From Alienimonas chondri (GTDB lineage Bacteria; Planctomycetota; Planctomycetia; Planctomycetales; Planctomycetaceae), in NCBI RefSeq assembly GCF_013036045.1, contig NZ_WTPX01000001.1, positions 1 through 64,000 on the forward strand: a stretch of 64,000 bases of DNA, in the 5' to 3' direction. Each line of letters begins with the position of its first letter. Position 1 is the stretch's first letter. This document shows, piece after piece, positions 16,848 to 25,304 of the stretch. Position numbers and translations under genes: made by a program. Under the pieces are notes generated by a model that was given only the letters and a program-made list of their open reading frames with translations, made no database searches and was not told the origin of the DNA.

Positions 16848-17660
16848 ATGTCCGGCCGTCCCCCCGCTCGCGAACTGCCCCCGCCGACGATCCGTACCAC
16901 CGACGGCTGGCACTGTCTGCATGCCTATTTTCAGGCGCAGCCGGGCCAGCACGAAATCGATCGCGACCGGTTGCTCGCCGCGTTGGACCCTGACCGGGAG
17001 TACGCTCCGCAGCGCCTGCAAACGTTCGCCGTCACCGGCCACCGGGCGGACCTCGGCGTGATGGCGATGGACCCGGACCCGCTCCGACTCGACGCCGTGC
17101 TGCAAGAGGTCCGGGCCGCCGCGGGGCACGCGCTCAAGCCGGTCTATTCGTTCGTCTCCATCACGGAGGTCAGCGAATACGTGCCCAGCCTGGAGCAGTT
17201 CGCCGAGCGCCTGAAGAGAGAAGGGATGGGCGAGGACAGCCCCGGTTTCAAGGCCCGCCTCGCCGGGTACGAAAAGCGCCTGCCGGCGATGAACGTGCAA
17301 CGGCTGACGCCGGATATCCCGGAGTTGCCGGTGCACTGCTTCTACCCGATGAACAAGATCCGCGACCCGAACGCGAACTGGTACACGCTGCCGTTCTCGC
17401 GTCGCAGCGAGTTGATGGCAGAACACGCCACCAGCGGCATCAAGTTCGCCGGGCGGGTCTCGCAGCTCATCACCGCCAGCACCGGCTTCGATGATTGGGA
17501 GTGGGGCGTCACCCTGTGGGCGCGCTCGCCGGAGGACGTGAAGGAGATCGTCTACACGATGCGATTCGACGCCGCGAGCGCCAACTACGCGGAGTTCGGC
17601 GAGTTCTACGTCGGCTACGTCATGCCCGCCGCCGAGTGCCTGAACCACCTGCGGCTGTGA
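16848..17660 (+). CDS. hemQ: Coproheme decarboxylase HemQ (chlorite dismutase fold)
   Basis: A 270-residue protein of the chlorite-dismutase superfamily that decarboxylates coproheme III to heme b in the coproporphyrin-dependent pathway. The catalytic pattern is complete: Tyr166 in FYPMNKIR, Lys170 four residues on, and the proximal His193 in ELMAEH, exactly 27 residues after the Tyr as in Listeria and Staphylococcus HemQ. It is followed by GFDDWEWGVTLWA and RFDAASANYAEFGEFYVG. These separate it from true chlorite dismutases. The start at ATG 16848 lies just after a hairpin. It converges with the DUF1571 gene, leaving only 21 bp between stops. Confidence 0.94.
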   Translation: MSGRPPARELPPPTIRTTDGWHCLHAYFQAQPGQHEIDRDRLLAALDPDREYAPQRLQTFAVTGHRADLGVMAMDPDPLRLDAVLQEVRAAAGHALKPVYSFVSITEVSEYVPSLEQFAERLKREGMGEDSPGFKARLAGYEKRLPAMNVQRLTPDIPELPVHCFYPMNKIRDPNANWYTLPFSRRSELMAEHATSGIKFAGRVSQLITASTGFDDWEWGVTLWARSPEDVKEIVYTMRFDAASANYAEFGEFYVGYVMPAAECLNHLRL

Positions 17661-17681
17661 CGGCTCCCCCCGGACCGTGCG

Positions 17682-18596
17682 TCATTTGACGTGGAATCCG
17701 GTGAACTCGACCAGGTCGTCGACGGACTCGGCGTCCGTCAGGCTGTCCAAGTCGATCGCGGTGTAGCTGTAGCGGCCGGTCAGGGTGCGGGCGTCGAGTT
17801 CGTCCGCGGGCACGTCGCCGGCCGGCCAGCCGTAGGTCTCGAGCCGGACGGGCAGGTTCCATTCGCGATCGATCAGCACGACGGATCGGCGGAACTCCCC
17901 GCCGACCTGCGGCGTGCTGTAGTCCAGGACGTGCTTCCAGGCCGGCCGCCCGTCGTGCTCGTGCCCGTCGGACAGCGTGCAAACGAAGTCTTCGCCGGAA
18001 GCGAGTTCCTTCACCCGGTGGCTCAACAATGTCTCGGCCAGGCGCTCAAGTCCGATCATCGTCACCGGCTGACGGGCTTCGCTTTTGGCGAGCGAGCCCT
18101 CCGGATCGAGCCGCAGCGTGCCGGTCAGTCGGCCTTTCCAGCCGCCGGGGTTCACCAACATCCGGCCGTCGTGCCGCCCGGCTTCATAGAGCAGGGTGCG
18201 TCCCCGCTGGCCCTCCAGCCATGACAGATGCACGCCGAACGGTTCGTGCCGCAGCGTGAGCGCCATCGTCTGCGGATCGAGCAGCACGCCGTCGACCGCT
18301 TCCCGCTTCTGGAAGGTCGCGGTGTAGGCGGGCACCGCGTCGAGGCGTTCGAGGCCGTCGCGGAGCAGTTCCACGCTGCGGCGCAACGCCCGGGTGGAAG
18401 GGCCGTCGCTGGGCTTGGCCAGTATGAGCGACGAATCCGCGGAGGCGACCCGCAGCAGTTCGACAGTGCCCGCGCGATTCGCCTCGACCGTTCCGTTATT
18501 CGGAGCGGCCGGCGCTTCCGGGGCGACGCCGCCCACGAACGCCCACGCCCCGCAAAGCAGCAACGACGAACCGAGCACGGGCAATGGGCGAAGCAT
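17682..18596 (-). CDS. Secreted DUF1571 protein
   Basis: A 304-residue protein with an N-terminal signal (PVLGSSLLLCGAWAFVGGVA). The DUF1571 domain is recognisable from about residue 75 by RLDAVPAYTATFQKREAVDG, LTLRHEPFGVHLSWLEGQRG, TLLYEAGRHDGRMLV and LRLDPEGSLAKSEARQPVTM. These exported proteins are frequent in planctomycetes and have a fold related to lipoprotein-localisation (LolA-like) factors by my recollection; the role is unknown. No catalytic residues are evident. The C-terminus (SVDDLVEFTGFHVK) is intact. Confidence 0.85.
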   Translation of the reverse strand: MLRPLPVLGSSLLLCGAWAFVGGVAPEAPAAPNNGTVEANRAGTVELLRVASADSSLILAKPSDGPSTRALRRSVELLRDGLERLDAVPAYTATFQKREAVDGVLLDPQTMALTLRHEPFGVHLSWLEGQRGRTLLYEAGRHDGRMLVNPGGWKGRLTGTLRLDPEGSLAKSEARQPVTMIGLERLAETLLSHRVKELASGEDFVCTLSDGHEHDGRPAWKHVLDYSTPQVGGEFRRSVVLIDREWNLPVRLETYGWPAGDVPADELDARTLTGRYSYTAIDLDSLTDAESVDDLVEFTGFHVK

Positions 18597-18736
18597 GAGC
18601 GCTCGAACGACGGGGGCGGCGGACGGGCCGCGACCAAACGACGCGGCTCGCCCGAAGATCGGCGAAGCGCATCCCGCCCTCCAGCTTTCCGCCTCGCCCC
18701 CGCGTCACCTTGAGAACCGGCCGGGAACCCTAATCG

Positions 18737-19768
18737 CTACGACCCGTCCCCGACGGCGGCGGCGTCTTCAAACGCCTCATCGACCGCCTCGCCGCTTCGA
18801 CCGCCCGCAGCGGGCGACGGATCGGCCGCGGGCCGCTTCTCCGGGTTCTCCGCGGCTTTCGCGGAGAAGGTGATCAGCACTTCGGTGCCCATCGGCGGGA
18901 TCAGCTCCGTGGCGGCCTCGTACAACACGCCCTCCGCCTCCGCGGAACTGCGTTCGGCGATGTCGATCGTCGCGGCGGGGAAGTTCGCCACGCACACGAC
19001 TTCTCCTCCCTCCGCCGCGTACGAACGCACGGTCTCCATCACCTCGCCCTCCGCGTCGTACGCCACCGGTTTGTCGTAGACGAAGCTGCCGGCGAACACG
19101 AAATTCGCGGTGAGCGGCCGCGGCTGGCTCTCGTCGTAGAAGGAGAGAATGTGCTCGCGGAACGTTGCGTCCGTCGAAAGGGCGAGGGCGCGATCGCGGT
19201 CCTCTTCGCTCATCCGTCCGTACCACAGCAGTTCCTTATTGCCGGGGTCGTAACGCACCTCGAGATCCTCCGGCAGGGAAACGCTTTTGGGCAGCGCGGC
19301 GAGGTCGCGTTCGTACCACTTGTCCGTGCTGGTCCGCACCCAGTCCTGCCCCGGGGCGGAGCGGGCGACGCCCTCTTTATCCGTCCAATGCAGCGTGATA
19401 TCGAGGATCGGCCCTTTCGGCGGGACGAACGCCGGGCTGAACGACACCGGCTGGCCCGGTTCGAGGCCCGCGGCCACCAACCCGGCGTGCAGGGAGCGGG
19501 CGTCGCCCTCGAACTTCAAAATCGATTCGTGCTCCTTCGTCTGCGGCAGACAGACCAGCATCTCCAGCGGCCCGCGGCGGAGACAGACCTCGCCCTTCAC
19601 CACGACGCGTTTCTTCGCCCGATCCAGCAGCACGGTGCCCGCTTCGTTCAGCGGGTGCGTTCCCTCCGTCAGTTCCGCGGCGGTCGGAACGGTCGCGGGA
19701 CCCGGCGGGGCGGCGGGCGTCGGGGGAGCCGGCTGGGCGAGGAGGGCGGCGAGCAGCAACGTGGGCAT
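18737..19768 (-). CDS. Secreted YdjY-domain protein
   Basis: A 343-residue protein from ATG 19768, preferred over an in-frame TTG ten codons upstream. The signal peptide is short (MPTLLLAALLAQPAPP). The YdjY domain spans about residues 45-160: TVLLDRAKKRVVVKGEVCLRRGP, LEMLVCLPQTKEHESILKFEGDA, LHAGLVAAGLEPGQPVSFSP and ITLHWTDKEG. A second half ending in an Ala/Asp-rich tail has no recognised fold but includes TANFVFAGSFVYDKP. Function of the domain is unknown. It lies 45 bp downstream of the hydrolase gene on the same strand, so an operon is plausible. Confidence 0.85.
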   Translation of the reverse strand: MPTLLLAALLAQPAPPTPAAPPGPATVPTAAELTEGTHPLNEAGTVLLDRAKKRVVVKGEVCLRRGPLEMLVCLPQTKEHESILKFEGDARSLHAGLVAAGLEPGQPVSFSPAFVPPKGPILDITLHWTDKEGVARSAPGQDWVRTSTDKWYERDLAALPKSVSLPEDLEVRYDPGNKELLWYGRMSEEDRDRALALSTDATFREHILSFYDESQPRPLTANFVFAGSFVYDKPVAYDAEGEVMETVRSYAAEGGEVVCVANFPAATIDIAERSSAEAEGVLYEAATELIPPMGTEVLITFSAKAAENPEKRPAADPSPAAGGRSGEAVDEAFEDAAAVGDGS

Positions 19769-19813
19769 CGGGGTGTCCGGGGCGATCGGCCGGGGCAAAG
19801 GGTCCGGGGCAGT

Positions 19814-20725
19814 CTAACGCATTGCCCCTTGCGGCAGACGATTCAACCAGTCGATCAGGAGGTCGAAGATCGCCTCCCGGTTCGGCTCGAACTCCAAAGT
19901 GTGCCGAGCGGCCGGAAAGGTCCGAATCGTCAGATCCTCGGTTCCGCAGCGCCCCAACAGCCGACGCGTCGCCGGATTATCGACGATCTCGTCCCGACCG
20001 GCGAGCGCTGTGTAAGTGGGAACGGAGAGCCGCTCGACGGCGGCTTTCGCCCGCTGATCGAGATCCAGCGACGCCGCGGTGAATCGCAGCGTGACCGCAT
20101 CGAGCGTCAGCGGATCGTCTTCGATAAAACGGACGAAGTCGTTTTCCGCGGTGAACAATCGGGCGTCTTCGAGCGGCACGCGCACCAGCGTTCGCCCCCG
20201 CCCGCTTCGCACCGCGGCGCGAACAGCGGCGGCCTGCACCGGACCGACCCGCACCCGGGCGCGCAGCCCCGGCGTCAGCAGGAGCAACGCATCACAGAGG
20301 CCGTCCTCCGCCGCGAGCGTGGCCGCCAGCTTCCCCCCCCAACTGATCCCGCCGAGCGTCACCGGCGTTTCGGGATCGCGACGGCGTGCGAGCCGCACCA
20401 CATGCCGCACGTCTGCGAGCAACCGGTCCGCGTGCGGCGCGTCGCCCCGGGGGCCGCCGTTCGCACCGGTCCCCCGGCGATCGGCGAACCAGACCCGCCA
20501 GCCCGCCTCCGCCAACCTGCGACCGCTCCACCCGTACCAGCCGGAGTGGCTTCGCACCCCGGGACAGAGCACGACCGATCCCTTCACGGCGCCGCTCGGA
20601 TCGAACCGTCGACAAAACAGCGGCACTCCGTCCGAGGCGACGATCCGCAGGCACGCGGCGGACTCCAGCGCCGATCGCGACGCCTGCACGGCCGGCGATT
20701 CCTGATCGTGGACGGGCGCGGGCAA
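19814..20725 (-). CDS. Alpha/beta hydrolase (lysophospholipase-like)
   Basis: A 303-residue serine hydrolase. The fold is shown by VVLCPGVRSHSGWYGWSGRRLAEAGW, ADRRGTGAN, the nucleophile elbow GGISWGGK (Ser in GxSxG), an acid candidate in LAGRDEIVDN and the late His in FPAARHTLEFE, in the right order for a catalytic triad. It resembles monoacylglycerol lipases and lysophospholipases, but substrate is undetermined. The annotated start is TTG 20725; a later start near LRIVASDGVPL would still keep the fold. It is divergent from the GT4 gene with 87 bp between. Confidence 0.86.
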   Translation of the reverse strand: MPAPVHDQESPAVQASRSALESAACLRIVASDGVPLFCRRFDPSGAVKGSVVLCPGVRSHSGWYGWSGRRLAEAGWRVWFADRRGTGANGGPRGDAPHADRLLADVRHVVRLARRRDPETPVTLGGISWGGKLAATLAAEDGLCDALLLLTPGLRARVRVGPVQAAAVRAAVRSGRGRTLVRVPLEDARLFTAENDFVRFIEDDPLTLDAVTLRFTAASLDLDQRAKAAVERLSVPTYTALAGRDEIVDNPATRRLLGRCGTEDLTIRTFPAARHTLEFEPNREAIFDLLIDWLNRLPQGAMR

Positions 20726-20812
20726 GGCGGGTTCGGGGAGAGCGGGGGATTCGGCTATTGTTTCGACAGCCTACGTCCTGAACGCCGCTTCGCCGCGGGA
20801 ATTGATCGCACC

Positions 20813-21916
20813 GTGCCACGCGTCCTGTCCGTCATCGCCACCCTCGACGGCAGCGGCGCCGAGAAGCAGTTCGCCCTGCTGAACGCCGGTTTGCAGGCGC
20901 GCGGCTGGGACATGCACGCGGTCGCGCTGACCCGCGGCGGCCCCAACTCGCAACCGCTGGACGCGGCCGGCGTCCCCTTGACGGTCCTACATAAGGCGTT
21001 GAAGTTCGACCCGCTCTGTCTGGCGCGACTGCGGCGGATCGTGGCGAAGCTGAAGCCGGACGTCATCCACAGCTGGATGTTCACCGCGAACGCCTACGCC
21101 CGCATGGCGAGCGGCGGACGCCCGGTCGTGACGGGGGAACGCTGCGTCGATCGGTGGAAGGGCGGCTGGCAGCACGCCGTCGATCGGCGGTTGATCGGCC
21201 GGACGGCCCGTGTGGTGGGGAACAGTCAGGCGGTGGCGGACTTTGCGATCGAACGCGGCGCCCCGGCGGACCTCCTCACCGTCATCCCCAACGGCGTGGA
21301 ACCGCTGACGCCCGATCCGTCGTTTCGGGCGAATCTGCTCAGTTCGCTCCAGTTGCCGCCGGACTCCCAGCCGGTGGTGTTCGCCGGGCGCTTGGCGTCG
21401 CAGAAGCGGCCGGAAGACCTCATCTGGGCCTTTCAGTTATTGCACCAGGCGAACCCCTCGGCGGTACACCTGATCGTCGGGGAAGGGCCGCTGCGGGAGC
21501 GATGCGAGCGGCAGGCGCTTCACTTCGGGCACGCCCATCGGTGTCGGTTCCTGGGACATCGGCAGGACGCCGCGAAGATCATCGCCGCCGCCGACGTCCT
21601 CTGGCTCGCGAGCGAATACGAGGGTCAATCGAATACCGTGATGGAAGCGATGAGCGCCGGAGTCGTGCCGATCGTCAGCGACATCCCCTCCAATCGGGAA
21701 CTCGTCGCCGACGGGGAGACCGGCTTCGTGGTGAAGGTCGGCGACTCGTTGGGCTTCTGTCAGTTCGCGGACCGGCTCCTCAGCGCGGGCGATCTGCGGA
21801 GCCGCATGGGGGCGGCGGCCGGAGATCGGATGCGGGAGGAGTTCTCCGTCGACGTGATGTTGGACCGATACGAGGCGCTGTACCGAGAACTTCTTGACGA
21901 AAAGGCCGGGCCCTGA
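20813..21916 (+). CDS. Glycosyltransferase family 4
   Basis: A 367-residue GT-B glycosyltransferase from GTG 20813; the frame is open far upstream but family similarity begins at RVLSVIATLDGSGAEKQFALL. The donor-binding half carries VVFAGRLASQKRPEDLIWAF, LIVGEGPLRERCE and the EX7E-like ASEYEGQSNTVMEAMSAGVV, followed by DIPSNRELVADGETGFVVK. Such enzymes add sugars to capsule, exopolysaccharide or lipid carriers. The stop overlaps the asparagine synthase ATG by 1 bp (TGATG), indicating translational coupling, a pairing common in envelope polysaccharide loci. Confidence 0.9.
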   Translation: MPRVLSVIATLDGSGAEKQFALLNAGLQARGWDMHAVALTRGGPNSQPLDAAGVPLTVLHKALKFDPLCLARLRRIVAKLKPDVIHSWMFTANAYARMASGGRPVVTGERCVDRWKGGWQHAVDRRLIGRTARVVGNSQAVADFAIERGAPADLLTVIPNGVEPLTPDPSFRANLLSSLQLPPDSQPVVFAGRLASQKRPEDLIWAFQLLHQANPSAVHLIVGEGPLRERCERQALHFGHAHRCRFLGHRQDAAKIIAAADVLWLASEYEGQSNTVMEAMSAGVVPIVSDIPSNRELVADGETGFVVKVGDSLGFCQFADRLLSAGDLRSRMGAAAGDRMREEFSVDVMLDRYEALYRELLDEKAGP

Positions 21917-23901
21917 TGTGCGGAATCGTCGGCGCCGTCTGGGAGGCCGGCGCGAAGCCGGTCACGATGCGGGAACTTCGCGCGATGACCGAGGCGCTGA
22001 CGCATCGCGGCCCGGACGACGGCGACGTGTGGATCGGCGAGACGGCCTCCGGCGGCGGCGTGGCGCTGGGCCACCGGCGGTTGTCGATTCTCGATCCGAC
22101 GCCCTGCGGCCGGCAGCCGATGACCGACGAGGCGACCGGCTGCCGCATCGCCTTCAACGGGGAGATCTACAACTACCGCGAGCTGCGGAAGCGGCATGCC
22201 GGCGATCGGACCTTCCGCACCGGAACCGACACCGAAGTCCTGCTGCGGCTGTTCGGAGAGCGGGGGGCCGATTGCGTCGACGAATTGCGCGGGATGTTTG
22301 GCTTCGCGGCGTTCGATCCGCGATCCGAGACGCTGCTGATCGCTCGCGATCGGCTCGGGCAGAAACCGTTGTTCCTCAGGCGGGAGCCGGGGCGAGTGCT
22401 GTTCGCCAGCGAGTTGAAGTCGCTCCTGCAGGTGGACGGGGCGCCCCGGGAGGTCGACCCCGCGGCAGTCGATCGGTTCCTCGCTTACCAATACGTTCCC
22501 GATCCGCACTGCATCCTCCGCGGTTACGAAAAGCTGCCGCCCGGGCACAGGCTCCGCTGGCGTCGGGGGGCGGTTGAGATTCAGCGCTACTGGCGCCCGC
22601 GGTACGACGCGGGGACGCGCGACGCCTCGCCGACGGAATGGCTGGAGGAAACCCGTGAGACGCTGTCCGAGGCCGTGCGGCTTCGCCTGCGCAGCGACGT
22701 GCCGCTGGGGGCGTTCCTCTCCGGCGGCGTCGACAGCACGGTGATCTGTGCGGTCGCTCAGCGAATCTTGAAGGAGCAGGGCGCCGGTTCGCTCAAGACG
22801 TTCAGCATCGGCTTCGCGGAGAAGCGGTACGACGAATCCGAGCACGCCCGCGTCGCCGCGGAAACGCTGGGGACGGAGCACCGCGAGTTCCGCGTGACGC
22901 CCGATGCGCTCGCGGCGCTGCCGCGTCTCGCCTGGCACTTCGACGAGCCGTTCGGCGATTCCTCGGCAATCCCCACGCTGGCGCTGTCGGAGCACACCCG
23001 CGAGCACGTCACGGTGGCGATATCGGGCGACGGCGGGGACGAATTGTTCTGCGGCTATGAACGTTACGCGGCGGTGAGGTTGGCCGCCCGGCTGGACCGG
23101 ACGGGGCCGTTCAAGTCGCTCCTGACCGCGAATCTCTGGCAGAAATTGCCTTCCGGAGTCGAGCAGAAGGGATTCATGCGGCGGGCGAAACGGTTCGTGA
23201 AGGAGCTCGGGAACCCGCCGCACGAGCGGTATCTGCGTTGGGTCGGGATCTTCGACCGGGAAACGCGCGGCGGGCTGTACACGCCGGAGTTCCGTGTCGC
23301 GATGGGCGACGCCGACGCCGCATCGGACCTGTTGGACGCGTTTGAGGACTGCGGCTGCGGCGAGGACTCGGCGGAGGAACAGGTTCGAGCCGCGACCTGC
23401 GCCGACCTGCCCACCTATCTGGCCGGCGACATCCTCACGAAGGTCGATCGAGCCAGTATGGCGGTGGGACTGGAGGCGCGCAGTCCGTTGCTGGATCACC
23501 GCGTCGCGGAACTCGCCGCGGAGATGCCGCAGTCGATCAAGGTGAGGGGCGGTTCCGCCAAATGGCCGCTCAAAGCGACGGCCTGGTCGGACGATTTCGC
23601 TCGCCTGCCGAAAGGCTTTCTGGATCGAAAAAAGACCGGATTCGGCGTGCCGCTGGGACCGTGGTTCCGCGGCGAACTGCGACCTCTGCTCGATCGCATC
23701 CTGCTGAGCGATCGCGCCCTGGGCCGGGGATGGTTCCGCCCGGAGGCCGTCCGTCGGCTGATCGACGATCACGCGGCCAGCCGCTGGGATCACTCTGCCC
23801 GGCTGTGGTGTTTGCTAATGTTGGAGGTCTGGTGTCGGGTGTGGATCGACGGGCCGACCGTGCCGACCGCCGGCCCGACGACGATCGAAGAACTGATGTG
23901 A
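21916..23901 (+). CDS. asnB: Asparagine synthase (glutamine-hydrolysing)
   Basis: A 661-residue two-domain enzyme. MCGIVGAV gives the catalytic Cys2 of the glutaminase domain, with HRRLSILD, FNGEIYNYRELR and RTGTDTEVLL. The synthetase domain has the PP-loop SGGVDST at 269-275 and later VAISGDGGDELFCGYERY and KVDRASMAVGLEARSPLLD. It would use glutamine, ATP and an acidic substrate. Coupled to a GT4 glycosyltransferase, it could be one of the amidotransferase paralogues of exopolysaccharide clusters rather than the housekeeping asparagine synthase. Length is slightly above the usual 630. Confidence 0.94.
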   Translation: MCGIVGAVWEAGAKPVTMRELRAMTEALTHRGPDDGDVWIGETASGGGVALGHRRLSILDPTPCGRQPMTDEATGCRIAFNGEIYNYRELRKRHAGDRTFRTGTDTEVLLRLFGERGADCVDELRGMFGFAAFDPRSETLLIARDRLGQKPLFLRREPGRVLFASELKSLLQVDGAPREVDPAAVDRFLAYQYVPDPHCILRGYEKLPPGHRLRWRRGAVEIQRYWRPRYDAGTRDASPTEWLEETRETLSEAVRLRLRSDVPLGAFLSGGVDSTVICAVAQRILKEQGAGSLKTFSIGFAEKRYDESEHARVAAETLGTEHREFRVTPDALAALPRLAWHFDEPFGDSSAIPTLALSEHTREHVTVAISGDGGDELFCGYERYAAVRLAARLDRTGPFKSLLTANLWQKLPSGVEQKGFMRRAKRFVKELGNPPHERYLRWVGIFDRETRGGLYTPEFRVAMGDADAASDLLDAFEDCGCGEDSAEEQVRAATCADLPTYLAGDILTKVDRASMAVGLEARSPLLDHRVAELAAEMPQSIKVRGGSAKWPLKATAWSDDFARLPKGFLDRKKTGFGVPLGPWFRGELRPLLDRILLSDRALGRGWFRPEAVRRLIDDHAASRWDHSARLWCLLMLEVWCRVWIDGPTVPTAGPTTIEELM

Positions 23902-23940
23902 GCGCCCCCGCGACAGCCGCGCGCCGCAACAGGGCACCCG

Positions 23941-24735
23941 TCAGTACAACGACAGACTGATGCCGGCCCCTTGCCACACGGGCTGCGGCGTCTGGCGGGA
24001 GCGGCCGAAAATCCGCACCTTCTCCGCCCGTCCCCACACCACCGGCACGCGGGGCAGAGTGGCTTCGCCGTTCGTTTGGAAGGACTCCCAGCCGGAAAAC
24101 AGGCGTTCCCAAGCCTCGCGTCGCCGACTGCGGCGAATGTGGATCGGGTCGAAACCGTACCACTCCGCCGGCGGTTCGAGCGGCGCGACCGACCGGCTCT
24201 CCGCCAAGGCGGACAGCCGGTCGTGCAACTCGTCCGCCCGCCGGCGCATTTCATCCCACGGCAGCGGATTCAGGCTGGGGAAGAGCAGCCCTCGAGCCAT
24301 GTGATATTCCCACGCGGGCAGCGCCGCGGCTCGCTTGCTGGGCGGAAGCGTCATGACGACCTCCGCGGACCCGCCGAGGCGATCGAAACAGGCGGCGACC
24401 CAGCCGACCAGCGTCGCCGGCGGCGTGTCGTACAGCAGATCGTTGCCGACGTCGGTGAAGCAGACCAGCGGCGGCGGTCCCTCGGGTCGGTTCGCGTACG
24501 CCGACCAGGCGCCGCATCGCAACAGGCCCGGCAGGCTCCGCCCGAAAGTGATCGTGCGATCCGCGTAGCTGCGGCCGTGCCCGGCCGCGACCAAGACGTT
24601 CAATTCGCCTTCCAGTCCGCCCCGGAGGCAGCGGAGGATCGGTCGCAGACCCAGCGAGATGTTGCTCGCCCCGAGGAGCAGCACGGTGCGGGCCGGGGCG
24701 TCGGTCGGCTCGTCGGGACGGGTCTGGGGGGACAT
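23941..24735 (-). CDS. SGNH/GDSL-like hydrolase family protein
   Basis: A 264-residue protein. VLLLGASNISLGLRP near residue 18 occupies the GDS block position with Ser in GASN, a central CFTDVGNDLLYD supplies the Gly/Asn block, and WYGFDPIHIRRS provides the DxxH block, so the order of SGNH hydrolase motifs is kept. There is no signal peptide. This suggests an esterase or acyl hydrolase acting in the cytoplasm, yet the nucleophile block is atypical, so activity is uncertain. It converges on the asparagine synthase gene with a 39-bp gap. Confidence 0.66.
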   Translation of the reverse strand: MSPQTRPDEPTDAPARTVLLLGASNISLGLRPILRCLRGGLEGELNVLVAAGHGRSYADRTITFGRSLPGLLRCGAWSAYANRPEGPPPLVCFTDVGNDLLYDTPPATLVGWVAACFDRLGGSAEVVMTLPPSKRAAALPAWEYHMARGLLFPSLNPLPWDEMRRRADELHDRLSALAESRSVAPLEPPAEWYGFDPIHIRRSRRREAWERLFSGWESFQTNGEATLPRVPVVWGRAEKVRIFGRSRQTPQPVWQGAGISLSLY

Positions 24736-24792
24736 CGACGTACGGGACCGCCGATCGCGCGTGGGTGCAAGGGGGTGGGCCGCGAGTCGTTG

Positions 24793-25206
24793 CTAAGCCG
24801 TCAGTTTTCGCCGACGGCGGCGGCGGTCGCGGTCGTGCATCAACTCCTCCCCGTCTTCGCTTTCGACCAACAGCCGGCCGGAGAACAGGCGGTAGAACAA
24901 CAGCAGCGTGAACGCTCCGGCGATCCCCGCAGCGAATCCGACGGGGCTGATCGGCGTGATTGGTCCGTGACGGCGGCCGAGTTGTTCCAGCGTGAAGATC
25001 AGCACCCCGCAGCCGATCACGCTGCCGGCGATGCCCATCAGCGTCGTGGCGATCGCCCCGCCGGGGTCGCGGCCGGGCATCACGGCCTTCGCGCAGAGGC
25101 CGACGATCGTGCCGAAGCCCACCCACAGCAGAAACTCATGGGCGGCGGCGCTGAACACGCCGCGGAACTGGTCGAAGTCCATCAGTCGGTCCGGCGGGTC
25201 GGTCAT
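24793..25206 (-). CDS. GlsB/YeaQ/YmgE-family membrane protein
   Basis: A 137-residue protein with three hydrophobic segments: EFLLWVGFGTIVGLCAKAVM, GAIATTLMGIAGSVIGCGVL and VGFAAGIAGAFTLLLFYRLF. The GxxPGxDPGG turn between the first two (MPGRDPGGAI) is the family mark. The tail is highly basic (RDRRRRRRK). These small transglycosylase-associated proteins are widespread and of uncertain role, often stress linked. The first residues before LMDFDQF may be excluded if translation starts at the second Met. Its start faces the comEC start. Confidence 0.83.
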   Translation of the reverse strand: MTDPPDRLMDFDQFRGVFSAAAHEFLLWVGFGTIVGLCAKAVMPGRDPGGAIATTLMGIAGSVIGCGVLIFTLEQLGRRHGPITPISPVGFAAGIAGAFTLLLFYRLFSGRLLVESEDGEELMHDRDRRRRRRKLTA

Positions 25207-25304
25207 CGGGGCGAAACTTCGGCTCGACCCGCTTCATCGACAGGAGCGGACCGCCGCGTCCGGTTCCGTTTGCGGCCCCCCGCGCGCGACGGCTTCAATC
25301 CGAC

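Noticed and set aside
19151-20812. A 554-residue N-terminal extension of the GT4 gene
   Set aside because: The extension lies antisense to the YdjY and hydrolase genes and is basic, low-quality text; the glycosyltransferase fold begins at 20813.
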